Assembly (NCBI GenBank): GCA_046160045.1
Contig: JBJXGR010000014.1
Location: 10,677 to 74,676 of the forward strand
Source of the DNA: CAZGUX01 sp046160045
Lineage (GTDB): Bacteria; Acidobacteriota; Terriglobia; Bryobacterales; Bryobacteraceae
Reading direction: 5' to 3'
DNA length: 64,000 bases
Part shown: piece by piece, positions 1-8,141 of the stretch
Layout: every line of letters starts with the position of its first letter
Numbering within the stretch: position 1 is the stretch's first letter
Program-made: the position numbers and the translations under genes
Notes under the pieces: model-generated
Database searches by the model: none
What the model was told of the DNA's origin: nothing
Seen by the model: only the letters and a program-made list of their open reading frames with translations

Positions 1-1
1 C

Positions 2-2353
2 TGGCTCACAGCCGTTTGGAACGACGGCCTGAACATCACCATTCAAGGATTTAATCGTGGATCCCTAGTAGCCGAGACCACTGTTGTCGTCAGTGCCACC
101 CAAAGGACGCTCGTGACGCTCAATTGGAGCGGCCTAACTGCGGTGAGGTTCACGTCGTTTGGAGGCACGCCGTACCCGCCCTACGCCCCATTAGGCGGGC
201 CTGGGCATCATTTTGCGCTTGACGATCTGAATATCAGCGGTTCGGCGTCAATTGCTGACCTTTCGATAACGAGCCTGGAGAATCCGCCAGCCAGCCTCGT
301 GAGAGGGACAACTTTTGACGTCACCGACACGGTCACGAACCTCTCGTTGAGCAATGCGGGGCCAACCGAGACACGCTACTACCTGTCGCTGAATGGGGTC
401 GACCGGAACCATCTTCTGGGATCGCATCCCATCGGGATCGTACTGCCGGGCGCCCTCACCGGCAGTCGAACAACGGTCACTGTCCCGCCGACTGTGGCTC
501 CAGGAGAGTACTATCTCCTAGCCTGTGCAGACGCGACCTTCGCGCTGACGGAACTGAACGAGCAGAACAACTGCCGAGCGTCGACGAGCCGGACGTTCGT
601 ACTCGCCCACACCCCGGTGATTGTGATTCCAGGTATAATTGGCACTCGGCTGGATGAATACTCCGGAGCTTCGCACGCTGAACTCTGGCTGAATTCATTC
701 CAAGCCACGGCCGACCCGTTCGACAAATTCCTTAATCGGTTAAAGCTTGATGAAGAAGGGAAGACCATCAACGACGTTCGTCCAGCAATTTTTACTGGGT
801 TGGGAGCGGCTAACACAGGCATATGCCCAACAGGCCTGTTTTGCAAGTTTGACGCAGTCTTGAATGCACTCGGCAACGATGGCTATCAGAGCAATGTGGA
901 TCTTTTCGTCTTTCCATACGACTGGCGACTCGACAACACAAAATCGGCGCGGAAGTTAGAGACGTACGTCAACTCCGTTCTGGAAAAGACTCACAGCGAC
1001 TCTGTGGATTTGGTCGTCCATAGCATGGGGGGCCTCGTCGCGCGTCGATACATGTCGCTGGGCGGTAGTCAGCGGGTTAACAAGATCATCTACATGGGCA
1101 CGCCCCATCGCGGCTCCGTGAAGAGTTTTATGTCGCTGACGTTCGACGACTCACTCGTAACAAAGTTCCTGGGATTTCCCGCTAATCTACTCATCAACTC
1201 CTCAACCATGGCGACTCTTTCCAGCACCTTCCCGTCGGTGTATCAGTTGCTGCCGGACTCGCCGTTCATCGAGTCCAGAACTCGTCGCGGAGAGATGCTG
1301 AGCCTCCAGGACAGCTACCTAGACTTGGGCCTGCTACGTTCCACAAGATGGGTCGGGACGGCCAATCAGTTCCGTGCCGATCTGGCATTCGGCTTGCCGG
1401 CCCGCCGCGAATTTAACATCGTCGGATCCGGGAAGGCAACAGCCGATGGCCTGGTATTACGTGGGGACCCGAAAGACGGTCCGCGCAACTGGTGCGCCAC
1501 TACTGGCAACGGTGACGGGACGGTCATCATTACGAGCGCGGCGGCCCGCGATGCTGAGGCTACTATCTACTTGAACGGAGTGACGCACGAGGACATCCCC
1601 AACAGCCAGCTCGGTGCCGACGTCGTTCTTCGCATTCTGCGCCTGCAACCCAATGGCACTCTGTCGAGCCTGCCGCTCGGTGTGGCCTTTTCACCGTTCT
1701 TGGCTGGCCGGACGCGCGTCTGGTGCACGGGCAGCCCAGTGCACATTTCAGTAAAGGATCAATCAGGAAACGTCACCGGCCTGACAGGGGAGGGAGCAGT
1801 GCGGGAATCCATTCCGGGGAGCAGTTTCTTTGTGGCGGAACACAACGAAAGTGGATTTCTGCCTGCCAATCAGCCGCACACGTTCTCGGTGACTGGCACG
1901 GCAACGGGCGTCTTCGACCTCATCGTTGAGGAACAATTCGACGATGGAACCGTCATCGAGACCATTCAGTTTGTGGATGTGCCCATTGCGTCAGGCTGGA
2001 CCGGGAAAGTCACCATAGGTTTCGGCGCGCCCACCTTGGAGCTGGACAGCAACAGCGATGGGAATCCTGACTTCTTCGTGAGGCCCGGCCCTAATACCGA
2101 ACCAGGGACGTCACTAGACATCCTCGAGGCGATTGTTCGCGCGGCCGGCCTTGACCATGGTGTCGCCAATAGTCTCGTCGCTAAACTGCGAGCCGCCTCT
2201 GACTCGGTTAGACGCAACAACACAACTGCTGCCGCCAACCAGCTTAATGCCTTTACGAATGAGCTGCGAGCCCAATCGGGAAAGAAGATTCCCTCTCAGA
2301 CTGCTCTTGGACTGCAAGAGATAGCTGCTGCGATCTTGCTAACATTGCGCTGA
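2..2353 (+). CDS. Exported CARDB-domain LCAT-like lipase, 5' end cut by window
   Basis: The frame is open from base 2, so the gene begins before the window and 783 residues are visible. The first visible part is a beta-rich segment ending in HFALDDLNISG, like the jelly-roll modules of exported proteins. It is followed by a CARDB-type Ig domain (about residues 80-200, PADLS-like start, ALTELNEQNN end). The centre is an alpha/beta hydrolase of the lecithin:cholesterol acyltransferase type: VIVIPGIIGTRL (oxyanion/N-terminal strand), FPYDWRLDN, nucleophile motif VVHSMGGLVARRY, and a late GVTHEDIP that fits the catalytic His. The C-terminus (EFNIVGSGKAT onward) adds beta-rich and helical segments. 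It probably hydrolyses lipid or ester substrates outside the cytoplasm. A signal peptide cannot be seen because the start is missing. By eye it is less GC-rich than the genes from 4.5 kb on. Confidence 0.75.
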   Translation, partial: WLTAVWNDGLNITIQGFNRGSLVAETTVVVSATQRTLVTLNWSGLTAVRFTSFGGTPYPPYAPLGGPGHHFALDDLNISGSASIADLSITSLENPPASLVRGTTFDVTDTVTNLSLSNAGPTETRYYLSLNGVDRNHLLGSHPIGIVLPGALTGSRTTVTVPPTVAPGEYYLLACADATFALTELNEQNNCRASTSRTFVLAHTPVIVIPGIIGTRLDEYSGASHAELWLNSFQATADPFDKFLNRLKLDEEGKTINDVRPAIFTGLGAANTGICPTGLFCKFDAVLNALGNDGYQSNVDLFVFPYDWRLDNTKSARKLETYVNSVLEKTHSDSVDLVVHSMGGLVARRYMSLGGSQRVNKIIYMGTPHRGSVKSFMSLTFDDSLVTKFLGFPANLLINSSTMATLSSTFPSVYQLLPDSPFIESRTRRGEMLSLQDSYLDLGLLRSTRWVGTANQFRADLAFGLPARREFNIVGSGKATADGLVLRGDPKDGPRNWCATTGNGDGTVIITSAAARDAEATIYLNGVTHEDIPNSQLGADVVLRILRLQPNGTLSSLPLGVAFSPFLAGRTRVWCTGSPVHISVKDQSGNVTGLTGEGAVRESIPGSSFFVAEHNESGFLPANQPHTFSVTGTATGVFDLIVEEQFDDGTVIETIQFVDVPIASGWTGKVTIGFGAPTLELDSNSDGNPDFFVRPGPNTEPGTSLDILEAIVRAAGLDHGVANSLVAKLRAASDSVRRNNTTAAANQLNAFTNELRAQSGKKIPSQTALGLQEIAAAILLTLR

Positions 2354-2612
2354 ATAGAGACGACCGTGGCCTGCATAGGGGGTGCCGGTTTTTGTGGGAG
2401 TTTGGGGCTGTACAAATTTGGACGCTTCTACGGTCGGCTCTTGGGCCTTGTCTGCCTGAAGCACCTTCGTTTCTTGGACGGTCGTGTACGGTAAGCTTGG
2501 CTTTCTTTTTGAAGTCCTTGGGATCGGCGTAGTCACCCCCAAGCTCGGCTTGCACCTGCGCCCAAGTGATCCGTTGGGGAGACCCCATGGAGTTCCGGCC
2601 TGCCAAGATCAT
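2339..2612 (-). pseudogene. Degraded plasmid RepA-like C-terminal fragment
   Basis: On the minus strand the frame starting at 2612 encodes PQRITWAQVQAELGGDYA followed by DPKDFKKKA. This resembles the winged-helix stretch of plasmid RepA/pRiA4b-type initiators (typically ITW-x-QL-x-xQFG-x-xY-x-x-x-x-DFK). After DFKKK the RepA-like reading is lost. A continuing frame (SLPYTTVQETKVLQ...) is reached only by a frameshift and runs to a stop at 2339. No full-length initiator is present. It is interpreted as a relic of an integrated plasmid or phage-plasmid next to the integrase. The match is short and by eye, so an accidental resemblance remains possible. Confidence 0.35.
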
Positions 2613-2843
2613 ACTCCTCAGGACCCCACAATGGCCAGGGACCTACCAGTCTTACAGAGACCGCGCAATCCGCTCCTTGCCGGCTTGACCAAGAACCGGC
2701 GGGGTCGTTCAGGTACGCTTCCGGGCGGCGGCTTTCCTGGCCTTCGTCGCGGCATCGGCGGCTTTCTTCGCGCGGGCTCGACGCTGTTCGGGCGTCATGT
2801 TGGCGGCGGACGCACAGTGTACGCTTTGGATGGAGGTAGGCGA
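2354..2843. other. Gene-poor stretch with mobile-element debris
   Basis: No intact gene is convincing in these 490 bases. The minus strand holds the RepA-like fragment and a 29-codon frame, 2709-2798, starting MTPEQRRARAKKAA. That frame has the Ala/Lys/Arg composition of real small proteins but no good ribosome binding site. On the plus strand the frame upstream of 2844 is open, but its translation is low-complexity Gly/Arg-rich and looks non-coding. A terminator-like run, GGTGCCGGTTTTTG, occurs near 2380. Confidence 0.4.
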
Positions 2844-3131
2844 ATGGACGCTGACAAACTGGAGCCACCCGAGCACCTTGACAAGGATGCGATTCAGGTG
2901 TTTTGGGATACCGTCGCACAGTTGCGGGCATCGGGTGTGGAACTTCTTCCTATCGACTCAATGATACTGGGTATGTATGCCATTAGCGTCGTCTTGGCGC
3001 GGAGAATGCAGCAAGAAGTCAAGGAAAAGGGACTCTCCGACAATCCTGAGGCGCAGCAGTGGGTTCGCGAACAATGGGCTCAAGTCTTGATGATCAGCGA
3101 CGAACTGTGGGGAAAGTCCCGAAAGCAGTGA
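2844..3131 (+). CDS. P27-family phage terminase small subunit-like protein
   Basis: This is a 95-residue protein. The start ATG at 2844 is chosen because GGAGG lies 7 nt upstream (2832-2836), although the frame is open further upstream. The order PPEHLDKDA, then FWDTVAQLRASG, then LLPIDSMILGMYA and a helical stretch around VLARRMQQEVKEKGL matches the N-terminal half of P27-type terminase small subunits, which recognise phage DNA for packaging. It is shorter than usual and lacks the typical final GLTP-like segment. No large terminase follows, so it is an orphan in a decayed element. It is followed by a clear terminator and then the integrase. It could also be a structurally similar small helical protein. 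Confidence 0.5.
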   Translation: MDADKLEPPEHLDKDAIQVFWDTVAQLRASGVELLPIDSMILGMYAISVVLARRMQQEVKEKGLSDNPEAQQWVREQWAQVLMISDELWGKSRKQ

Positions 3132-3147
3132 AGTGCCGAGCCGGGGC

Positions 3148-3175
3148 ACCGGCCACTTTGGTGCCGGTTTTGTTT
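3148..3175 (+). terminator. Rho-independent terminator after P27-like gene
   Basis: The stem is ACCGGC (3148-3153) with GCCGGT (3163-3168), loop of nine bases, followed by TTTGTTT. An alternative GGCACC/GGTGCC pairing overlaps it. It lies 16 nt after the stop at 3131 and before the integrase start at 3201. Confidence 0.6.
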
Positions 3176-3200
3176 CAGGTATCCTAAATGGAGGGCAAGC

Positions 3201-4340
3201 ATGGTCTTCAAGCGCGGTGATGTCTGGTGGTTCAAGTTTGTCTGGAACGGGCAACTGGTTCGCAAGAGCACCAAGCAGGCGAACAAGCGCGTCGCTGAGA
3301 AGATTGAGGCTGCGCATCGCACCCGGTTGGCTAAGGGCGAAGTTGGCCTTGTCGAAAAGGACCCGGCGCCGACACTGGGCGAGTTTCAAGCTCGCTTCGG
3401 TGAGCATGTGCGGAGCGCGTGCAGGAAGCCGCGGACGGCCAGTTTCTTCGAGGAGAAGTACCGGCGGCTGCTGACGTACCCCTGGCTGGAGAACGCGCGT
3501 CTGTCGGACATCGGCGGCGATCTGATCGAGCGCTTGAAGCAAGCCGAATTGCAGAGGGTGAAGGCTCGGCAATCGAAGGACACCAAGAAACCGGAGCGCG
3601 TCACGCCGGCGACGGCAAACCGCACCCTGGCGACACTACGGCGGGCTCTGCACTTGGCGTACAAGCTGGAACTGATCGACCGCGTACCGAAGATTGGCCT
3701 GCTACCTGGTGAGCGGACTCGCGATTTTGTTTTGTCGCCGGCTGATGAACTGCGGTACCTGGGCGCTTGTCCGCAACCGCTACAGGACATCGCCGTGCTG
3801 ATCCTGGAAACCGGGTTGAGGTTGGGCGAGACCCTGGCTCTCACTTGGCAGGATATCGAGCTTCACCGGGCCGGGGAGCGTTTTGGAGTGCTGCATGTGC
3901 GGAGCGGGAAATCAAGGCACGCTGAACGTGATCTGCTCTTGACAGCGCGGGCCGTCGAGATGTTGGAGAAGCGCAAGGCGGCCGCGGGGCCGTTTGTGTT
4001 CGCCACAGAAGCGGGCGGGCCGTTCCTGGTGACGTACATTGACCGGCTGCACGCGAGGGCGAGAGAAGCGGCGAAGTTTCCCAAGGATTTCGTGATCCAT
4101 TCCCTTCGCCACACGATGTTGACCCTGTTGGGCAACGCTGGCGTGGATGCGTTCACCATCAAGAACATTGCCGGACACAGCAGCGTCACGATATCGGAGC
4201 GGTACGTGCACACCGACGCCGACGCGCAAGAGCGGGCCTTCGAGCGACTGGAAGGCACGCGGAGGCGCGAGATAGTACCAAATTCGGGCACAGTGGCCGA
4301 ATTGCCCAAAGGCAATAAATCCACTAACCCATTGCAGTAG
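3201..4340 (+). CDS. Site-specific tyrosine recombinase / phage-type integrase
   Basis: This is a 379-residue protein of normal integrase length. Its N-terminus (FKRGDVWWFKFVWNGQLVRKST) is the arm-binding, AP2-like beta domain. A helical core-binding domain covers about residues 55-165. The catalytic domain shows ETGLRLGETLALTW (first catalytic Arg), HSLRHT (His-x-x-Arg-His) and GHSSVTISERYVHTD, which contains the nucleophile Tyr. It should catalyse integration or excision of the element whose debris lies upstream. GGAGGGCAAGC precedes the ATG, supporting this start. The stop TAG is only 8 nt before the first base of tRNA-Ile2 and forms part of a TAGAAT hexamer that could be the tRNA -10 box. 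Placement at the 5' side of a tRNA is unusual. Confidence 0.93.
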   Translation: MVFKRGDVWWFKFVWNGQLVRKSTKQANKRVAEKIEAAHRTRLAKGEVGLVEKDPAPTLGEFQARFGEHVRSACRKPRTASFFEEKYRRLLTYPWLENARLSDIGGDLIERLKQAELQRVKARQSKDTKKPERVTPATANRTLATLRRALHLAYKLELIDRVPKIGLLPGERTRDFVLSPADELRYLGACPQPLQDIAVLILETGLRLGETLALTWQDIELHRAGERFGVLHVRSGKSRHAERDLLLTARAVEMLEKRKAAAGPFVFATEAGGPFLVTYIDRLHARAREAAKFPKDFVIHSLRHTMLTLLGNAGVDAFTIKNIAGHSSVTISERYVHTDADAQERAFERLEGTRRREIVPNSGTVAELPKGNKSTNPLQ

Positions 4341-4348
4341 AATAGTTT

Positions 4349-4424
4349 GGGCCCTTAGCACAGCGGTTAGTGCAGCGGACTCATAATCCGTTGGTCGTTG
4401 GTTCGAATCCAACAGGGCCCACCA
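4349..4424 (+). tRNA. tRNA-Ile2 (anticodon CAT, lysidine-modified type)
   Basis: This is a 76-nt cloverleaf. The acceptor stem GGGCCCT (4349-4355) pairs with AGGGCCC (4414-4420), discriminator A4421, and encoded CCA 4422-4424. The D stem GCAC/GTGC and T arm GTTGG-TTCGAAT-CCAAC are intact. The anticodon CAT is at 4382-4384 in the loop CTCATAA. The pattern TTAGCnCAGnGGTTAGnGCAG...CTCATAATC...TTGGTC is that of tRNA-Ile2, in which C34 is converted to lysidine by TilS to read AUA, rather than of elongator tRNA-Met. It abuts the integrase and is a likely attachment target. Confidence 0.93.
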
Positions 4425-4553
4425 TCCCTCCTCCTGTTGCACCGTAAAGCCGCGGCCTGGTTCCGCCGAAGAAACACTAGGAGCCAGCATTCGGTCGTCT
4501 CCGGCTGCCGCCACCCGCCTCCCGCCCGCGACGCGCTTCCGAAACGAATCGTC

Positions 4554-5942
4554 ATGTTGTTCAATAGCCTCATCTTCCTGTATCTATTTCTGCCGATCAC
4601 CTACCTCATCTTCTGGCGGCTGACTACCAAGAATGGGCGGTATCTCTGGTTGACCGTCACCGGGTATATCTTCTATTCGTTCTGGAACTACAAGTTCTGC
4701 AGCTTGATGGCGTTGTCGACCCTGGTCAGCTACTGCGCCGGACTGGGATTCCTTCGCTGGACCGATCCACGCCGCCGGAAGATGTGCCTTATCCTCCCCT
4801 TGACGTTTGACCTGCTGCTACTGGGCTTTTTCAAATACACCAATTTTCTGATCGACACCGTGAACCAGGCAATTGCGGCTTTCCATGGCGGCTCAGGGCT
4901 GCCGCTGTACGAGATCGTCCTCCCCATCGGCATCTCTTTTTATACGTTCCACACCATCTCGTACATCGTCGATTCATACCGCGGCGTCATCACCCCGACA
5001 CGGAACCTGTTCGAGTTTTCCTGCTATGTTTCGCTGTTTTCCCAACTGGTGGCAGGGCCGATCGTGCGTTTTCGTGAAATCGAGGCCGACCTCGAAAGCA
5101 TCGGCCGCGCCCAGCGCCGCCGGGGTCTGAATATCGGATGGTCCTTCATCGTCATCGGGATGAGCAAGAAGGTACTGCTCGCGGATTCCATCGCTGCCAT
5201 CATCAATCCGGCTTTTGCCCAATGGCGTGACCTTTCCACGCTCAGCGCCTGGCTGTGCGCCCTCGGCTATAGCTACCAGCTTTACTTCGACTTCTCAGGC
5301 TACAGCGACATGGCTGTGGGGCTTGGTCATTTGTTTGGACTACGGCTCCCTCAGAATTTCAATTCGCCCTATCAGGCCGTGGACATCTCCGACTTCTGGC
5401 GGCGCTGGCACATGTCGCTGTCGCGGGTACTGCGAGACTATATCTACATTCCGCTCGGCGGAAGCCATGGATCGGTCAGGAAGATGTACCGGAACCTGAT
5501 GGTGACGATGATCCTCGGCGGTTTGTGGCATGGCGCGGCGTGGACTTTCGTGTTCTGGGGCGCCTATCACGGCGCGCTTCTTGTAGCCGGAAAAGTCTAC
5601 GGCAACTACTGGGAACGGCTGCCAGAAACCGGCCGGCGGATCGGCACTTTCCTTCTCGTCGTGATCGGGTGGGTGTTCTTCCGTTCGGAGAGCTTCGCGA
5701 TGGCCACGACGCTGCTCCATGCGATGTTCGTCTGGCAGCCGGGAGTCCTGTTAACGGGTGCGCCGCTGCTCACCGGTCTGCTGCTTCTGGCCGCAGTCCT
5801 TGCTCACGCTGGCAGAAACTCGTTCGAGATCAGGCATGAGTGGACACCAGTTCCCGCCCTTGGGCTGGCAGCGCTGTTCGCTTTCTCGATTGTTGCGATC
5901 TACGGCGAGCACCAATCCCCGTTCCTGTATTTCCAGTTCTGA
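4554..5942 (+). CDS. MBOAT-family O-acyltransferase (AlgI-like)
   Basis: This is a 462-residue polytopic membrane protein. The start ATG 4554 (MLFNSLIFLYLFLP) is chosen because it begins the first hydrophobic helix; no strong ribosome binding site is visible. Family marks include GRYLWLTVTGYIFYSFWN, VLPIGISFYTFHTISYIVD, LVAGPIVRF, ISDFWRRWHMSLSRVLRDYIYIPLGG and GGLWHGAAWTFVFWG with the catalytic His. MBOAT proteins of this kind move acyl groups across the inner membrane to an O-acetyltransferase acting on exopolysaccharide. Its stop overlaps the start of the AlgX/AlgJ-like gene (TGATG at 5940-5944), so the two are co-translated. The sugar polymer is unknown; no polysaccharide synthase is nearby. 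Confidence 0.92.
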   Translation: MLFNSLIFLYLFLPITYLIFWRLTTKNGRYLWLTVTGYIFYSFWNYKFCSLMALSTLVSYCAGLGFLRWTDPRRRKMCLILPLTFDLLLLGFFKYTNFLIDTVNQAIAAFHGGSGLPLYEIVLPIGISFYTFHTISYIVDSYRGVITPTRNLFEFSCYVSLFSQLVAGPIVRFREIEADLESIGRAQRRRGLNIGWSFIVIGMSKKVLLADSIAAIINPAFAQWRDLSTLSAWLCALGYSYQLYFDFSGYSDMAVGLGHLFGLRLPQNFNSPYQAVDISDFWRRWHMSLSRVLRDYIYIPLGGSHGSVRKMYRNLMVTMILGGLWHGAAWTFVFWGAYHGALLVAGKVYGNYWERLPETGRRIGTFLLVVIGWVFFRSESFAMATTLLHAMFVWQPGVLLTGAPLLTGLLLLAAVLAHAGRNSFEIRHEWTPVPALGLAALFAFSIVAIYGEHQSPFLYFQF

Positions 5943-7147
5943 TGCCTATGCCTTTACCCGATCTCTCCCGACACCGCCGCGCCTGCGAAGTCGGATTCGT
6001 TGCGCCGGCGCTGATTGCAATCGCCTTCGCTTTGGATGCCGGGACGCGGCTCCTGCCGACCGAGTGGTTTACTTTCCGGCCCCAGGAAGCACTCGGCCGC
6101 TTCCCGATTGCGGAAGGGCCGTACTTTCCCCTTCACAGCGTTCGTATGAACCGCACTTACGGAGATCTTGCCAACCTTGGGAATCTGCCCTCGATGCGCC
6201 AGTACCACGCCCAAACCGCCTCCAGCGACGAATTGGGTTTCCGCAACCCGCCCGGCACGGTCTCTACCGGAAGAGTCGAAGTCCTTCTGGTAGGCGACTC
6301 GTTCAGCCTCGGCACAGGGCTCAGCGACTGGGAGACACTGCCGGCACAACTGGCTGTGCGGGGCGGCGTTCGCGTCTATAGCGTCGCAACCCAGAGTCAA
6401 CTGCCGGCGCTGGGGCAGTTGCTCTCGATGGCTTCCCGCCTGCGCATGGACCAAGGCATTGTTCTGGTCCAGCTTTTGGAGCGCAAGGACACGCCGGCCG
6501 CTTCGGACCTGCTGGCGTCTCCGCCTCCGGTTTCGTCCTTTTGCGATCTGGGAAAATGGGCCCGCACGATCGGCAGCGACCTGATCCACTACTCGCCCTT
6601 GAAGATCCTCGCGAGCCGCTGGCAACGGTCGCTCCAGGATGACCGGGTTCTGCCGAATCCTCTGTACAGAAACATCGTCACAGCCAAGCTCCGCAACGGC
6701 CAGGTGATGCTGTTTCACCGCGACGAAATACGTGACGAGCCGCCCGCAGTCGAGATCTCCGCCCTCAAATGCCTTCAGCGCGAACTGGCGGCCCGCAACC
6801 TGCACCTGGCAATCCTGCTTGTGCCGAACAAGTACACCGTCTACCGGCATTTGCTCGCGCGCGGACACCCGGCCCCCAGCGAAGAGGCCTTGAGCCGTCT
6901 CGACCGGGCATTGCGCGATGCGGGTTTGCAGGTGATCCATCCGTTGCCGCGGCTTCGCCAGGCTGCGGAAGCGGCGTTCGCCCGAAGGCGGTACATCTAC
7001 TGGCTGGACGACACTCATTGGAACCGTGAGGGAGTCGCCGTCGTGGCGGCCGAAGTCGCCCGGGACTTAGCGGCGCCCGTGACCGATTTGCGGGCACAGA
7101 AAATGGAAAACCCGGCGGAAGCCTCCCGCCGGGTCGCTCACCGATAG
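5942..7147 (+). CDS. AlgX/AlgJ-like SGNH-hydrolase O-acetyltransferase
   Basis: This is a 401-residue protein, start ATG 5942 overlapping the previous stop. An N-terminal hydrophobic segment (VAPALIAIAFALDAG) is a signal or anchor. The SGNH-like domain has VLLVGDSFSLGTGLS (nucleophile Ser in GDS) at about residue 115 and DDTHWNREGVAVVA with the Asp-x-x-His pair near the C-terminus. Together these form the triad used by AlgJ/AlgX to transfer acetyl groups to polysaccharide in the periplasm. Paired with the MBOAT gene it makes a minimal acetylation module. The last 12 or so codons overlap the terminator of the convergent DUF1326 gene. Confidence 0.85.
   Translation: MPMPLPDLSRHRRACEVGFVAPALIAIAFALDAGTRLLPTEWFTFRPQEALGRFPIAEGPYFPLHSVRMNRTYGDLANLGNLPSMRQYHAQTASSDELGFRNPPGTVSTGRVEVLLVGDSFSLGTGLSDWETLPAQLAVRGGVRVYSVATQSQLPALGQLLSMASRLRMDQGIVLVQLLERKDTPAASDLLASPPPVSSFCDLGKWARTIGSDLIHYSPLKILASRWQRSLQDDRVLPNPLYRNIVTAKLRNGQVMLFHRDEIRDEPPAVEISALKCLQRELAARNLHLAILLVPNKYTVYRHLLARGHPAPSEEALSRLDRALRDAGLQVIHPLPRLRQAAEAAFARRRYIYWLDDTHWNREGVAVVAAEVARDLAAPVTDLRAQKMENPAEASRRVAHR
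7110..7134 (-). terminator. Terminator of DUF1326 gene, inside the convergent ORF
   Basis: Stem ACCCGGCGG (7110-7118) pairs with CCGCCGGGT (7126-7134). On the minus strand it is followed by TTTTCCATTTTC. It sits 25 nt after the minus-strand stop at 7159 but within the coding sequence of the AlgX-like gene. Confidence 0.65.
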
Positions 7148-7158
7148 GATTCCTCGCC

Positions 7159-7836
7159 TTATTCCGCGGTCTCGACAAACGATCCAATGAACGAGCTTCG
7201 CTTGTTCGGGTTGCTCCAGGTCGTGCCCAGACCCCGGCCATTGAACCGGTGCGCCGTCGCCACCGCCGGCATGAAGTGGTTCGTTTTGCTGAAGGGCTGG
7301 TACCAGATCTCCTCATTGCGGCAGAGGTGATCGGTCTCGTGGATGGCGCGGGTTTCGATCTTCGCCAGAGATCCCGCGCTCAGCGTCGCCTTCATGCTAT
7401 GCATATCGTTGTTGGCAAACGTCAGGTTGATCGGCGACGTCTCGACGCGCACGACATCCTTCAGCAGGTCGCCTGACATCTTGCGGGCAAAGCTCTGTAG
7501 TGCCAGGCGCTGTTCCGGAGTCGCCCGCTCGTCCAGGATCAGCACCGCCGACACCGGATTCACCGGATGATGGATGTCCCCCAATGTGGAAGTCGCACGG
7601 ACCGCGGCCACGACACCGAGGCCGTCCAGGCTGGTTCCGTGCCACGAGCCCTTGGTGACTTTCCAGCCGAAAACCGCGAGGTCCCCGACCAGACCGACTT
7701 CCGCGTTGGCAAAACAAGGACCTGTGAATACGTCGGCCGTCCGGGCCTCGACATATTCCCCGTAAATGTTGTTGGACGGGATGCCTCCAGCAAAGGCAAC
7801 CCCGGCCAGGAGAAGCACAGACATCAGCCTCTTCAT
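7159..7836 (-). CDS. Exported DUF1326-like protein
   Basis: This is a 225-residue protein with a clear signal peptide (MKRLMSVLLLAGVAFAGG). GEYVEARTADVFTGPCF, then GWKVTKGSWHGTSLDGLGVV and LDERATPEQRLALQSFARK, are the ordered signatures of DUF1326-type proteins, whose molecular function is not established. GAGGTGA lies 4 nt upstream of the ATG. A strong terminator follows. It is transcribed in the same direction as the molybdenum hydroxylase operon upstream but has its own leader, so co-transcription is uncertain. Confidence 0.8.
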   Translation of the reverse strand: MKRLMSVLLLAGVAFAGGIPSNNIYGEYVEARTADVFTGPCFANAEVGLVGDLAVFGWKVTKGSWHGTSLDGLGVVAAVRATSTLGDIHHPVNPVSAVLILDERATPEQRLALQSFARKMSGDLLKDVVRVETSPINLTFANNDMHSMKATLSAGSLAKIETRAIHETDHLCRNEEIWYQPFSKTNHFMPAVATAHRFNGRGLGTTWSNPNKRSSFIGSFVETAE

Positions 7837-7925
7837 TCGTTCACCTCATGACAAAATTCGATCGGCACTCGAAACCGGCCGCCCGGGCTCCTCAAATGCC
7901 CGGAAGGCGTATATCCAATACTGTA

Positions 7926-8138
7926 CTACAAACTCTTGTAGCACCCGCGGGCCGGATTGCAGCCGTACTCGTCCACGGCTTTGTTATCCGGACCGAGGCA
8001 ATTGTAGGTATGCTGGCACCAGAAGACCGATTCGCTCTGGGGAACCGTCGGGTCCGATTCGGCCTCGATAAACAATCCCTTCCAGCGGAGATTGTCACAC
8101 CGGTCCTGTCCGAGAATCGACAATGCAGGTCGTTCCAT
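7926..8138 (-). CDS. Small Cys-rich protein at the end of the Mo-hydroxylase operon
   Basis: This 70-residue protein starts 3 nt after the stop of the FAD subunit, so it is almost certainly the last gene of that operon. It has five cysteines in the order CDNLRWKGLFIEAE, DPTVP, FWCQHTYNCLGPD, GCNPARGCY. The spacing looks like a small metal- or disulfide-stabilised fold. No signal peptide is evident. I recognise the pattern as a recurring companion of such operons but cannot name a function. Possible roles are a cofactor or maturation factor, or an additional electron-transfer subunit. Confidence 0.7.
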   Translation of the reverse strand: MERPALSILGQDRCDNLRWKGLFIEAESDPTVPQSESVFWCQHTYNCLGPDNKAVDEYGCNPARGCYKSL

Positions 8139-8141
8139 CGC

